NCBI GenBank assembly: GCA_038522635.1
Contig: JBCBJZ010000009.1
Coordinates: forward strand, 1-43,594
Source of the DNA: JBCBJZ01 sp038522635
Lineage (GTDB): Bacteria; Pseudomonadota; Alphaproteobacteria; Rhizobiales; Hyphomicrobiaceae
Direction: 5' to 3'
Length of the DNA: 43,594 nt
The notes under the pieces were generated by a model. That model made no database searches, was not told the DNA's origin, and saw nothing but the letters and a program-made list of their open reading frames with translations. Shown here piece by piece: positions 18,482 through 27,095 of this stretch. A program made the translations under genes and the position numbers. The first letter of the stretch is position 1. Every line of letters starts with the position of its first letter.

Positions 18482-19702
18482 ATGGCACAGCTTCTGTCGA
18501 AATCCCGTCGCCTGCGCTCAACGCCTTTCACACCGTTCGTCGAAGCTGCGGGTGCCAAGGGCTACACGGTCTACAATCACATGCTGCTCCCCACCGTGTT
18601 CCGCACGCTGGAGGAGGACTACCGGCACCTGCGCGAAGCCGTGCAGGTCTGGGACGTGAGCGGCGAGCGCCAGATTGAGGTGGTCGGACCGGATGCTGCG
18701 AAACTGATCCAGTGGATGACGCCGCGGGACCTGTCGCAAGGGATCGTGGGGCAGTGCTTTTACGCGCCGATCATCGATGAGCGGGCGGGCCTGATCAACG
18801 ATCCGATCGTGCTGAAGCTCGCCCCGGACCGGTTCTGGCTTTCGATCGCGGACAGCGACGTTGAACTGTGGGCACGCGCGCTCGCGATCGCCCGCGGGCT
18901 CGACGTCAACGTGTTCGAAGCCGCCGTCTACCCGCTGGCCGTCCAAGGGCCAAAGGCGGAAGCGTTGATGACGGAGGTGTTCGGCCCGGTGGTGCAGAAC
19001 ATTCGGTTCTACCGGTTCGCGCCGCTGAATTTCCGTGGTCACACCGTGAACGTGGCGCGCTCAGGCTGGTCAAAACAGGGCGGCTTTGAGATCTACCTCA
19101 GCCGCGCCTCGCTTGCCGGGGCGCTTTGGAAGACGCTGATGCGCGCAGGCAAAACGCTCGATGTCCACGCCGGTTGCCCGAACCTGATCGAACGCATCGA
19201 AAGTGGCCTGTTGTCCTACGGCAACGACATGACGCGCGCCAACAACCCGCTGGAGTGCGGATTCGATCGCTTCTGCCATCACGATCGCGACTTCGATTTC
19301 ATCGGCAAGAGCGCACTGCAGCGGGTTGCCAAACGTGGTGCCAAGCGCCGCGCGATGGGGCTGTTCATCGAAGGGGACGCGCTGCCGCCTTGCCTGAAGC
19401 CGTGGCCCGTCAAGCACGAGGGAAAAGCGCGCGGCTCCGTCACGTCGGCGGCCATCTCGCCGCGGTTCGGCTGTGGGGTGGCGATCGCCATGGTGGATCG
19501 CGACGCCTGGGCGCCCGGCACACTCGTAACCGTGCATGTGCCCAACGGTGACAAGCGTCGCGCGATGGTGGCGCCGCTGCCACTTGGCGAAGAGCAGGCG
19601 GCATTGACGGGCTTTGCACGCGGTCCCGTAGCGGGGACCAGCCAGCCGGCGTCCGCTTCCCCCGTTGAGGGCGGTGAGGCGAAAGCGCGTCAAGCGGCTT
19701 GA
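18482..19702 (+). CDS. dmdA: DMSP demethylase DmdA-like (GcvT-fold aminomethyltransferase)
   Basis: Tetrahydrofolate-dependent methyltransferase of the GcvT fold, 406 residues. The closest match I recognise is DmdA, which demethylates dimethylsulfoniopropionate to methylmercaptopropionate: SRRLRSTPFTPFVEAAG, YTVYNHMLLPTVF, VQVWDVSGERQIEV, MTPRDLSQGIVGQC, LINDPIVLKL, SKQGGFEIYL and NLIERIESGLLSYGND all follow the DmdA pattern and differ from glycine-cleavage GcvT. The last 30 residues or so are a Pro/Ala-rich tail. The ATG at 18482 fits the family start. A DmdB-like ligase lies at 13183-14811; dmdC and dmdD are absent from the window. Substrate is inferred, since DmdA-like proteins of other specificity exist. 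Confidence 0.78.
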   Translation: MAQLLSKSRRLRSTPFTPFVEAAGAKGYTVYNHMLLPTVFRTLEEDYRHLREAVQVWDVSGERQIEVVGPDAAKLIQWMTPRDLSQGIVGQCFYAPIIDERAGLINDPIVLKLAPDRFWLSIADSDVELWARALAIARGLDVNVFEAAVYPLAVQGPKAEALMTEVFGPVVQNIRFYRFAPLNFRGHTVNVARSGWSKQGGFEIYLSRASLAGALWKTLMRAGKTLDVHAGCPNLIERIESGLLSYGNDMTRANNPLECGFDRFCHHDRDFDFIGKSALQRVAKRGAKRRAMGLFIEGDALPPCLKPWPVKHEGKARGSVTSAAISPRFGCGVAIAMVDRDAWAPGTLVTVHVPNGDKRRAMVAPLPLGEEQAALTGFARGPVAGTSQPASASPVEGGEAKARQAA

Positions 19703-19912
19703 AGCCCTGGCGCGCTCGCGTGCGCAGCGTTAATCGTGGGGCGCGCGCGCAGAAGCTGATGCGCGCGTAGCGGTGGGAGCTCGGTTGTGAGCGTCGGTCG
19801 TCCAAGCGCACAATGTCCTCGCTTCGATCTTGACAGGACTTGAGCGCTGGTTTCGGTTGCGCCGGTCAGATCATCCATAGATCCGCGCCTCAAGCATCCG
19901 GAAGGGACCGTC

Positions 19913-21079
<1,167 letters not shown>

Positions 21080-21123
21080 GGCCTGGCCGCTTAAGGCCCG
21101 GCCCGTCTTTGAAAGGGGCAGCC

Positions 21124-21672
21124 ATGGTTGAGTTCAAGGATCTGTGGCGCAGCCATCCGATCAACAACTCCATGCAGTCACCGTGTCTGGCCCCCACCGA
21201 CCTGGTGAACCTCGCCGGGCGACCGATCAAGCGCGGGCGTCCGGTATTCGCGAACCAATGCGCCATCCGCATGGGGATCTCGCTCAAATATGCCGGCGTG
21301 AAACCGGGGCAGCTGCAAGGCTGCGTGACCTGCGGCGCGCATGACCCGTCGGCCATGCACTACATCCGCGCGCATGAGGTCGCCAACGCGCTCGCCCGCG
21401 CCAAAATTCCCGGCATCGAAGCCCGCAAGATCATCAAGGGCGACGACGTCTCTCAATTTTACCGCGCGCTCTTCGGCAAGACCGGCATCATCTACATCAA
21501 AGACTACTGGCACCGCTCCACCGACCGCCCCGGTCGCCCCACCGGCGACCACATCGACGTTTGGAACGGCTACCGCTCGTCAGCGAAATGGCTGATGGAG
21601 TGGTTCGCCTGGCTGCGCTATTACTCCAACTACGCCGAGGCGCGCGAAATTTGGTTCTGGCAGGTCCGCTGA
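21124..21672 (+). CDS. Tae4-type peptidoglycan amidase (T6SS effector family)
   Basis: 182 residues. It fits the Tae4 amidase family, which cuts the gamma-D-Glu-mDAP bond of peptidoglycan stems. Seen: FANQCAIRMGISL with the nucleophile Cys46 (compare FQNACPIRMS in Salmonella Tae4, from memory), GKTGIIYIKDYW (118-129), and GDHIDVWNG with His143. The third catalytic residue cannot be assigned by eye. There is no signal peptide, as expected for an effector delivered by type VI secretion, yet no T6SS gene is in the window. ATG 21124 follows AAAGGGG. The next gene starts 4 bases after the stop and encodes a two-helix membrane protein, a candidate immunity partner. Confidence 0.85.
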   Translation: MVEFKDLWRSHPINNSMQSPCLAPTDLVNLAGRPIKRGRPVFANQCAIRMGISLKYAGVKPGQLQGCVTCGAHDPSAMHYIRAHEVANALARAKIPGIEARKIIKGDDVSQFYRALFGKTGIIYIKDYWHRSTDRPGRPTGDHIDVWNGYRSSAKWLMEWFAWLRYYSNYAEAREIWFWQVR

Positions 21673-21676
21673 CGCA

Positions 21677-21916
21677 ATGCGCTACTTTCTCGCTATGCTC
21701 CTGGGCCTCCTGGCGGCCGGCGTCACCTCGGTGCTGATCGCCTCGCCGATCGCCTCTTGGGTGGTGGCGCAGCAGACCTTTGAGAGCCCCGATGAGGTCG
21801 GTGCTATGCACCGCTGGGTGTTCCTCGGCATCAGCGTTGGGGGGTTGCTTGTCGGGTGGACGTTGGGGTTCATGTTCGGCGCGCGTATTGACCGTGAGCG
21901 CCGCCGTTTTGATTGA
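21677..21916 (+). CDS. Two-helix membrane protein, candidate amidase immunity
   Basis: 79 residues: a first membrane helix (about 3-27, FLAMLLGLLAAGVTSVL), a loop of about 17 residues (AQQTFESPDEVGAMHR), a second helix (about 47-69), and a basic tail RIDRERRRF. By the positive-inside rule both ends are cytoplasmic and the acidic loop is periplasmic, where a Tae4 amidase would act. It follows the amidase gene after only 4 bases. Known Tai4 immunity proteins are secreted, all-helical and about 100-120 residues (family knowledge), so this would be a different solution if it is immunity. It could also be an unrelated small membrane protein. Confidence 0.75.
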   Translation: MRYFLAMLLGLLAAGVTSVLIASPIASWVVAQQTFESPDEVGAMHRWVFLGISVGGLLVGWTLGFMFGARIDRERRRFD

Positions 21917-21928
21917 GGCACGCTGCTG

Positions 21929-22357
21929 GTGCCGCCGCCGCGGTACCTTCTCTGCCCTGAACTGGAACCGAAGACTTTGTACCAACTCTTGATGGTGTGC
22001 GTCGGCGGCGCGTTGGGCGCGGGCACACGCCACCTGGTCAACCTCATCGCGTTGCGCGCGCTGGGCCCCTCGTTTCCGTGGGGGACGTTCATCGTCAACA
22101 TCGCGGGTTCGTTCGCGATGGGCCTGCTGATCGGCATCTTCGCGCAGCGCACACAGACGAGCCCGGAGCTGCGATTGCTCTTGACGACGGGCCTGCTGGG
22201 CGGCTTTACGACGTTCTCCGCTTACGCGCTGGATATCGTGGCGCTGATGGAGCGCAAGGCGCCGCTGGCAGCCGCCGGCTACATGTTCGGCAGCGTCGGG
22301 TTGGCGGTTATGGCGCTGATCGCGGGACTGGTTGTGGTGCGGGCGGTGTCACCCTGA
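21929..22357 (+). CDS. crcB: Fluoride channel CrcB/Fluc
   Basis: Small dual-topology membrane protein that exports fluoride as a dimer. Seen: GGALGAGTRH, GTFIVNIAGSF with the pore Asn, GLLGGFTTFSAYALD with the conserved FTTFS, and four hydrophobic segments. The longest frame (GTG 21929) gives 142 residues. TTG 21977 (126 residues, beginning LYQLLMVCVGGALG) fits the family length better, so the start is uncertain. It follows the two-helix protein gene by 12 bases and may be in the same transcript; I see no fluoride riboswitch in the short gap. A fluoroacetate-dehalogenase-like gene is 16 kb away. Confidence 0.93.
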   Translation: MPPPRYLLCPELEPKTLYQLLMVCVGGALGAGTRHLVNLIALRALGPSFPWGTFIVNIAGSFAMGLLIGIFAQRTQTSPELRLLLTTGLLGGFTTFSAYALDIVALMERKAPLAAAGYMFGSVGLAVMALIAGLVVVRAVSP

Positions 22358-22440
22358 AAAGTGCGCAAGGTGAGTCCTGACAGGGTGCGCGATGGCCACC
22401 TTAACTGACGCGCACGATCATCTGCTGCCGAACCTTGAAA

Positions 22441-22485
22441 CCCCCTCTTGAAAGCCCCCCTTTCAAAGCCCCCCCTGAAACCCCC
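22441..22485. promoter_or_regulatory. C-tract leader before the pseudouridine synthase gene
   Basis: Four runs of 5-7 C (22441-22445, 22455-22460, 22469-22475, 22481-22485) separated by 9, 8 and 5 bases, directly upstream of ATG 22501. CTTGAAAG and CTTTCAAAG around the second run also form a small hairpin. The opposite strand could fold into a long-loop G-quadruplex. Confidence 0.5.
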
Positions 22486-22500
22486 GTGAGACCCCTAGCG

Positions 22501-23496
22501 ATGAGTGATGCTGTCGAGACGATCGAGGTGACGGGCGGCGATGCCGGTCAACGGCTCGACCGCTGGTTTCGCCAGCACTTTCCGGACGTCACGCACGGAC
22601 GACTGCAAAAGCTGCTGCGCACCGGTCAGATCAGGGTCGATTCCAAACGCGCGCAGGCCAACACCCGGCTGGAGCGCGGCCAGGCGATACGTGTGCCCAA
22701 AGCCGTTCGTTTGCCGCCCGAGCGCAAGCCGTCGCTCAAGCCGCCGCCCGGCCTGTCAAAGGCTGACCGCACCTACATCGAACGCATGATCCTGTTTGAG
22801 GACGCCGATGTGCTCGTGCTGAACAAGCCGGCGGGCATCGCCGTCCAAGGCGGCACCAAGACCAAGCGCCACATCGATGGGCTGCTTGCCGGCATGGCTG
22901 ACCGGTTCGGCGGCGAACGCCCGCGCCTCGTGCATCGGCTTGATCGCGAGACGAGCGGTGTGCTGCTGGTCGCGAAGTCACGAAGCGTTGCGGCGAAGCT
23001 CGGGCGGACGTTTCAGACCCGCAGTGCGGCCAAGACCTATTGGGCGCTCGTCCACGGGGTGCCCAAACCGCGCCAGGGCAAAGTCGAAGCCGCGCTGGTT
23101 AAGGCGCCCACGCCTGACGGTGATCGCGTGCGCAAGGCTGAAGCTGGCGAACAGGCGCGCGCCCAACATGCCGCAACGCATTACGCGGTCATCGACCAGG
23201 TCGCGCAAAAGGCCGCGTGGATGTCGCTCAAACCGGTGACCGGGCGCCAACATCAGTTGCGCGCCCACATGGATTTGATCGGCTGCCCGATCGTCGGTGA
23301 TAGCAAATACGGCTCTCGTCCCCTGCCCGACGTCGATATGCCGATGGTGCTGCACCTGCACGCGCGCCGGCTTGTGGTGCCCCACCCCGTGCGTGGGCTG
23401 CCCGACATCGATGTCACGGCGCCGATGCCCGATCACATGCTCACCACCTGGGACCTGCTGGGGCTCGATCCGCATCGCTTCGATGCCGACGTGTGA
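22501..23496 (+). CDS. rluC: RluA-family 23S rRNA pseudouridine synthase
   Basis: 331 residues from ATG 22501; the frame continues upstream through the C-tract leader but without conservation. An N-terminal S4 RNA-binding domain (about 16-65, QRLDRWFRQHFPDVTHGRLQ) is followed by the RluA catalytic domain with RLVHRLDRETSG, catalytic Asp148, then KTYWALV and GRQHQLRAHM. RluC isomerises uridines 955, 2504 and 2580 of E. coli 23S rRNA; RluD or another RluA paralogue cannot be excluded. It heads a cluster with the HAD hydrolase and ATP12 genes. Confidence 0.92.
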   Translation: MSDAVETIEVTGGDAGQRLDRWFRQHFPDVTHGRLQKLLRTGQIRVDSKRAQANTRLERGQAIRVPKAVRLPPERKPSLKPPPGLSKADRTYIERMILFEDADVLVLNKPAGIAVQGGTKTKRHIDGLLAGMADRFGGERPRLVHRLDRETSGVLLVAKSRSVAAKLGRTFQTRSAAKTYWALVHGVPKPRQGKVEAALVKAPTPDGDRVRKAEAGEQARAQHAATHYAVIDQVAQKAAWMSLKPVTGRQHQLRAHMDLIGCPIVGDSKYGSRPLPDVDMPMVLHLHARRLVVPHPVRGLPDIDVTAPMPDHMLTTWDLLGLDPHRFDADV

Positions 23497-23623
23497 GCGC
23501 GGCTCAGCGCCAGCCCCTATCGGGAGCCCGCGATTGTCCCTGCGATCGCGCTCCCATAGCCCCTTGCGCTCTCCTGGGAAATCGTCCACCCACCCGGCAG
23601 GATTTCAAGGCACGAGGCCCCCG

Positions 23624-24295
23624 GTGAAGCTCGTTATCTTCGACTGCGACGGTACCATCGTCGACAGCCAAAACGTGATCGTCATGTCGATGCGCGAAGC
23701 GTTCGAACGCAATGGGCTTGAGGCGCCCACCCGCGCTGAGACGCTTGCGATCGTGGGGCTGTCGCTGCCCGAAGCGTTCGCAGCGTTAGCGCCGGAGCAG
23801 CCCGAGACCATGCGCGCCAAACTGGCTGCGAGCTACCGCCAAGCCTGGATGGGCCTGCGCGACCGGGATGAACTCCATGAACCGCTGTTCCCGGGTGCAC
23901 GTGAGGCGATCACGGCGCTCAGCGCGCGCGAGGATCACGTGCTTGGGATTGCCACCGGCAAATCCATGCGCGGCGTGCAGCGGCTCTTCAAGCGTGAAGC
24001 GTTTGAGGGCCTCTTCTCGACCTTGCAAACGTCCGATGGCCACCCCTCTAAGCCGCACCCGGCGATGATCGAGGCGGCCATGCGGGAGAGCGGCGTCGAT
24101 GCGGCGCAAACGGTGATGTTGGGTGATACCACCTTCGACATCGAAATGGCGCGCAACGCGGGCGTGGCCAGCATCGCGGTCGCCTGGGGCTACCATCCGG
24201 TGGACTGGTTGACGCGCGCGGGCGCAAACAAAGTCGTCACGGGTTACGCGGAGTTGTTGCCGGCGATCGATGCGTTGTTGACGGTGGACGCATGA
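23624..24295 (+). CDS. HAD-family hydrolase (phosphoglycolate phosphatase-like)
   Basis: 223 residues from GTG 23624, with GAGG six bases upstream; the longer frame to 23297 is antisense-free but overlaps the previous gene and lacks homology. Seen: motif I FDCDGTIVDS (nucleophile Asp7, acid Asp9), motif II GIATGKS, motif III Lys in SKPHP, and motif IV GDTTFDIEMA. The cap is helical (subclass I). It is likely a small-molecule phosphatase; the substrate is unknown. Its stop overlaps the ATP12 start by 4 bases (ATGA). Confidence 0.92.
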   Translation: MKLVIFDCDGTIVDSQNVIVMSMREAFERNGLEAPTRAETLAIVGLSLPEAFAALAPEQPETMRAKLAASYRQAWMGLRDRDELHEPLFPGAREAITALSAREDHVLGIATGKSMRGVQRLFKREAFEGLFSTLQTSDGHPSKPHPAMIEAAMRESGVDAAQTVMLGDTTFDIEMARNAGVASIAVAWGYHPVDWLTRAGANKVVTGYAELLPAIDALLTVDA

Positions 24296-25041
24296 GCGAG
24301 CGCGATGCGCCCCAGCTTCCCAAGCGCTTTTATACCCGCGTTGAAGTCGAAGCGCTGGCGTCTGGCGCGCACGTCCTGCTCGATGGCCGGGCCGTGAAGA
24401 CGCCGGCCAAGCGGCCCCTTGTGGTGCCGACAGTGGCGCTCGCCCGCGCGCTGGGCGACGAGTGGGACGCGCAGGAAGACGTGATCGATCCGGCCAGCAT
24501 GCCGCTGACCCGGCTTGCGAACTCCACGATTGATGGCGTCGCCGATAGCGCTGAGGCGGTGCGCGATGAGATCGTCAAGTTCGCGTCCAGCGATCTGCTG
24601 TGCTACCGGGCCACCCACCCTGAGGGCTTGAAGGCGCTACAGACGGAGCGTTGGGATCCGCTTTTGCAGCAGGTGCATGAGCGTATGGGTGCCCGCTTCC
24701 TCACGAGCGATGGCGTGATGCCGGTGGCGCAGGATGGCACGGCCCTCGATGCTGTACGCAACGCGATCGCGACGGCAACCCCGTTCGCGCTTGCCGCGCT
24801 GCACGTGGTGACGACGTTGACCGGCTCAGCATTGCTGGCGGTGTTGCTCGAGCGCGAGGCGATCAGCGCTGATGCCGCGTGGGAAGCGGCCCATCTCGAT
24901 GAAGACTGGCAAATTGCGCGCTGGGGCGAAGACCATGAGGCGGCCGTACGCCGGGCCGGTCGGCTGGCGGAGTTCCAAGCGGCCGTCCGGATGCTCGCGC
25001 TGTCAAAGGAAGGCGCGCCAGCCGGAGATGTTGCGCCATGA
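24292..25041 (+). CDS. ATP12-family F1-ATPase assembly chaperone
   Basis: 249 residues. Resembles ATP12, which binds the F1 alpha subunit during ATP synthase assembly; a bacterial form is found mainly in Alphaproteobacteria. Seen: LPKRFYTRVEVE at the N-terminus, LDGRAVKTPAKRPLVVPT, LARALGDEWDAQ, DPASMPLTRLANSTIDGV, SSDLLCYRA, and the C-terminal AAHLDEDWQIARWGED. It overlaps the HAD gene and the next gene by 4 bases on each side, which indicates translational coupling in one operon. Confidence 0.93.
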   Translation: MSERDAPQLPKRFYTRVEVEALASGAHVLLDGRAVKTPAKRPLVVPTVALARALGDEWDAQEDVIDPASMPLTRLANSTIDGVADSAEAVRDEIVKFASSDLLCYRATHPEGLKALQTERWDPLLQQVHERMGARFLTSDGVMPVAQDGTALDAVRNAIATATPFALAALHVVTTLTGSALLAVLLEREAISADAAWEAAHLDEDWQIARWGEDHEAAVRRAGRLAEFQAAVRMLALSKEGAPAGDVAP

Positions 25042-25511
25042 GTGCTGCTGATGAGCCAGACAAGGAGAGCGGCGAGGCCGATGGGGTCGGCAAAGGGAAT
25101 GGCGGCGGCGGCCATGGCGCGGGGCGCCCGCCAGGTGCCAAACGTGAGCGCGTCGCCGACATTTGGATCGAGCACGAGGAGGCGGTGGGCTCCGACCTCA
25201 CGCAGACCGAAGGTGATGCCCTTGATATCCGCGATGGCGCCAGCGAAGTCATCGTCACCATGCACAGCGGGGCTGCCTGGATCGCGACGTTCATCACCTA
25301 TGCCCACGTGATGACGCTGCGGCGCGATCACGCCCGCAATGGTGCCTTCCTGGGCGGGCTCTACTTGCAGTCCGCCGACATGGTGCTGATCGAGGATCTA
25401 TCGCGCGATGCGATCACGGATGTGATCCTCGATCTGATCAAGATGGGGCGCTTTGAGGAGGCGTTTTGTCCGATTGAGCGCGATGATGCGCGCGAGATCG
25501 TGCGCGGTTGA
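25038..25511 (+). CDS. Conserved hypothetical protein in the ATP12 operon
   Basis: 157 residues, not recognised. The first 40 residues are Gly/Asp/Glu-rich and disordered (GKGNGGGGHGAGRPPGAKRE). The remainder looks like a compact soluble alpha/beta domain: ASEVIVTMHSGAAW, ATFITYAHVMTLRRDH, GGLYLQSADMVLIEDLSRDA, DVILDLIKMGRFEEAF. There is no signal peptide or membrane helix. It starts inside the ATP12 stop (4-base overlap), so it is the last gene of the rluC-HAD-ATP12 cluster and is probably translated with it. Confidence 0.8.
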   Translation: MSAADEPDKESGEADGVGKGNGGGGHGAGRPPGAKRERVADIWIEHEEAVGSDLTQTEGDALDIRDGASEVIVTMHSGAAWIATFITYAHVMTLRRDHARNGAFLGGLYLQSADMVLIEDLSRDAITDVILDLIKMGRFEEAFCPIERDDAREIVRG

Positions 25512-25538
25512 TCAGAGCGACGGGCGCATGGCTGGCCC

Positions 25539-27032
25539 CTATTCGGGCGGGCGGGTCCCTGCGTAGGAATATTCGAGATTGTTGTTGCCCCTGGCCCAAA
25601 CAGCATTGTCCGCGCCCGCACCGACCCGCGGGCGCGCGGGCTGTCCGGCAGCCGGCAGCGCTGGGGCGGCCGGTGGCCCGCCGGCCTTCGCCAATTCGCG
25701 CTCTGCGATCTTGATGAAGCGCTTGTCGCTTGAGCGAAGGATGCCGCGTTGCTCCATGGTGCGCATGGCTTGCAGCGCCTGATGCCAGCGGCGCGCAGGT
25801 TGATCGCCAGCGCGCGCAAGCTTCCAATAAGAAAGCCACCGATCGCGCTGCCATTGGGCGTTGTTGGCGTTACGCGCCACCAGATCGACGCGGATCGCCA
25901 ACGCCTTTTTGTAATGCGAAATCGCTTCAGCGCGCTCCTGCCGCTTAATCAGCGTGTCGCCGATCGTGTTGTGCGAAATCGACAGATCGCGCTGGCGCTC
26001 GGTGTTTTGCGGCTGTTGCGTCGCCAGACGCTTGGCGATGTTGAGGTCCGTGCGGAAATGCGTCAGCGCCTTCAGCGTGTTGCCCTGATCGAGGAACAGG
26101 GAGCCGATCTTGTGGTGGGCGAGCGAGACATCACGCTGCCATTGCAGGTTATCTGGTTTGGCGCGATTAAGCTTCTCCCGGATCGCGAGGCTCTCGCGGT
26201 AAAGCCGCAGCGCCTCCGCCTGATCACCCTCCTTGCGCGTTACATCGCCAACCTTGAGCAGCGATACGGCGAAGTCCCGTTGACGCGCGTTGTTGCCGGG
26301 ATTGGCCTTGGCCAGGCGACGCGAAATCGAAAGATCGAACTGGAAGTGCCGTAGGGCTTCCGCCGTATCGTCCTGCGCCAACAGCACGTTTCCGATCTTA
26401 AAGTACACCAGCGACAGATCGCGCTGCCAGCGTTGGTTGTTCGGATCGGACGCGTTCAGCTCCTTACGGATATCTAGGCTCTTGCGATAGTTCTGCAGCG
26501 CTGCACCGTGTTTGCGCTGCTCGCGCAGGATATCGCCGACCTTGTTGTAGGAAATCGACAGATCGCGCCGCCACGGCTTGTTGCCGGGATCGCTCGACGA
26601 CAGCAGCGCGGCAATCCGCAAGTCCTCGCGAAAATGCGTGAGTGCTGCGCTCAACTTGCCCTGACGCCGCAAAACTTGCCCGATCTTGAAGTGCGAAACC
26701 GAAAGATCGCGCTGCCATTCATTGTTGTTGGGGTCCGCGTTCGTCAGCTGACGGGCGATCGCTAACGCCCGGTTGTAGCGCTCCAGCGCATTTCTAAGAT
26801 TGCCGGCTTTGCGCAGCCGATCGCCTTCCCGGTTGAGCTCCAGCATGGTTGAGCGCCGCTGGCGGTTGTCGTCGCCGCGCGCAGCTTCTGCGCTGGTGGG
26901 CGGTATGACACCGCCCAGCGTGATGCCGCCCAATGTGCCGGTTGCGATCATCGCTGCGGCGATGAGGTGAACACCGTGCCGCCTGGGCCGGTGAACATTC
27001 GAAACGGGAAGGTGCTGTTGGCTCTGAAACAT
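25539..27032 (-). CDS. Exported TPR-repeat protein with 48-residue repeats
   Basis: 497 residues from ATG 27032, six bases after AGAGG; TTG 27050 is less likely. The N-terminus has a basic stretch followed by VHLIAAAMIATGTLGGITLGG, a signal peptide or anchor. After an initial TPR (about 60-95) there are about seven copies of a 48-residue unit with the pattern WQRDLSxxxxKIGxxLxxQ...ALxxxxxxLxIxxxL. This is the kinesin-light-chain-like TPR type common in proteobacterial scaffold proteins. The C-terminus is Pro/Ala-rich. A periplasmic or membrane-anchored scaffold is inferred; no enzymatic domain is visible. Confidence 0.88.
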   Translation of the reverse strand: MFQSQQHLPVSNVHRPRRHGVHLIAAAMIATGTLGGITLGGVIPPTSAEAARGDDNRQRRSTMLELNREGDRLRKAGNLRNALERYNRALAIARQLTNADPNNNEWQRDLSVSHFKIGQVLRRQGKLSAALTHFREDLRIAALLSSSDPGNKPWRRDLSISYNKVGDILREQRKHGAALQNYRKSLDIRKELNASDPNNQRWQRDLSLVYFKIGNVLLAQDDTAEALRHFQFDLSISRRLAKANPGNNARQRDFAVSLLKVGDVTRKEGDQAEALRLYRESLAIREKLNRAKPDNLQWQRDVSLAHHKIGSLFLDQGNTLKALTHFRTDLNIAKRLATQQPQNTERQRDLSISHNTIGDTLIKRQERAEAISHYKKALAIRVDLVARNANNAQWQRDRWLSYWKLARAGDQPARRWHQALQAMRTMEQRGILRSSDKRFIKIAERELAKAGGPPAAPALPAAGQPARPRVGAGADNAVWARGNNNLEYSYAGTRPPE

Positions 27033-27095
27033 CAAGGGCCTCTGCTGCAAATCGCTGGTTGGAATGCGTAAAGACTACAAACTGCGGTTGACCTG

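Noticed and set aside
21673..21928. Fluoride riboswitch ahead of crcB
   Set aside because: The upstream space is occupied by the two-helix protein gene with a 12-base gap; no aptamer-like structure could fit or was seen.
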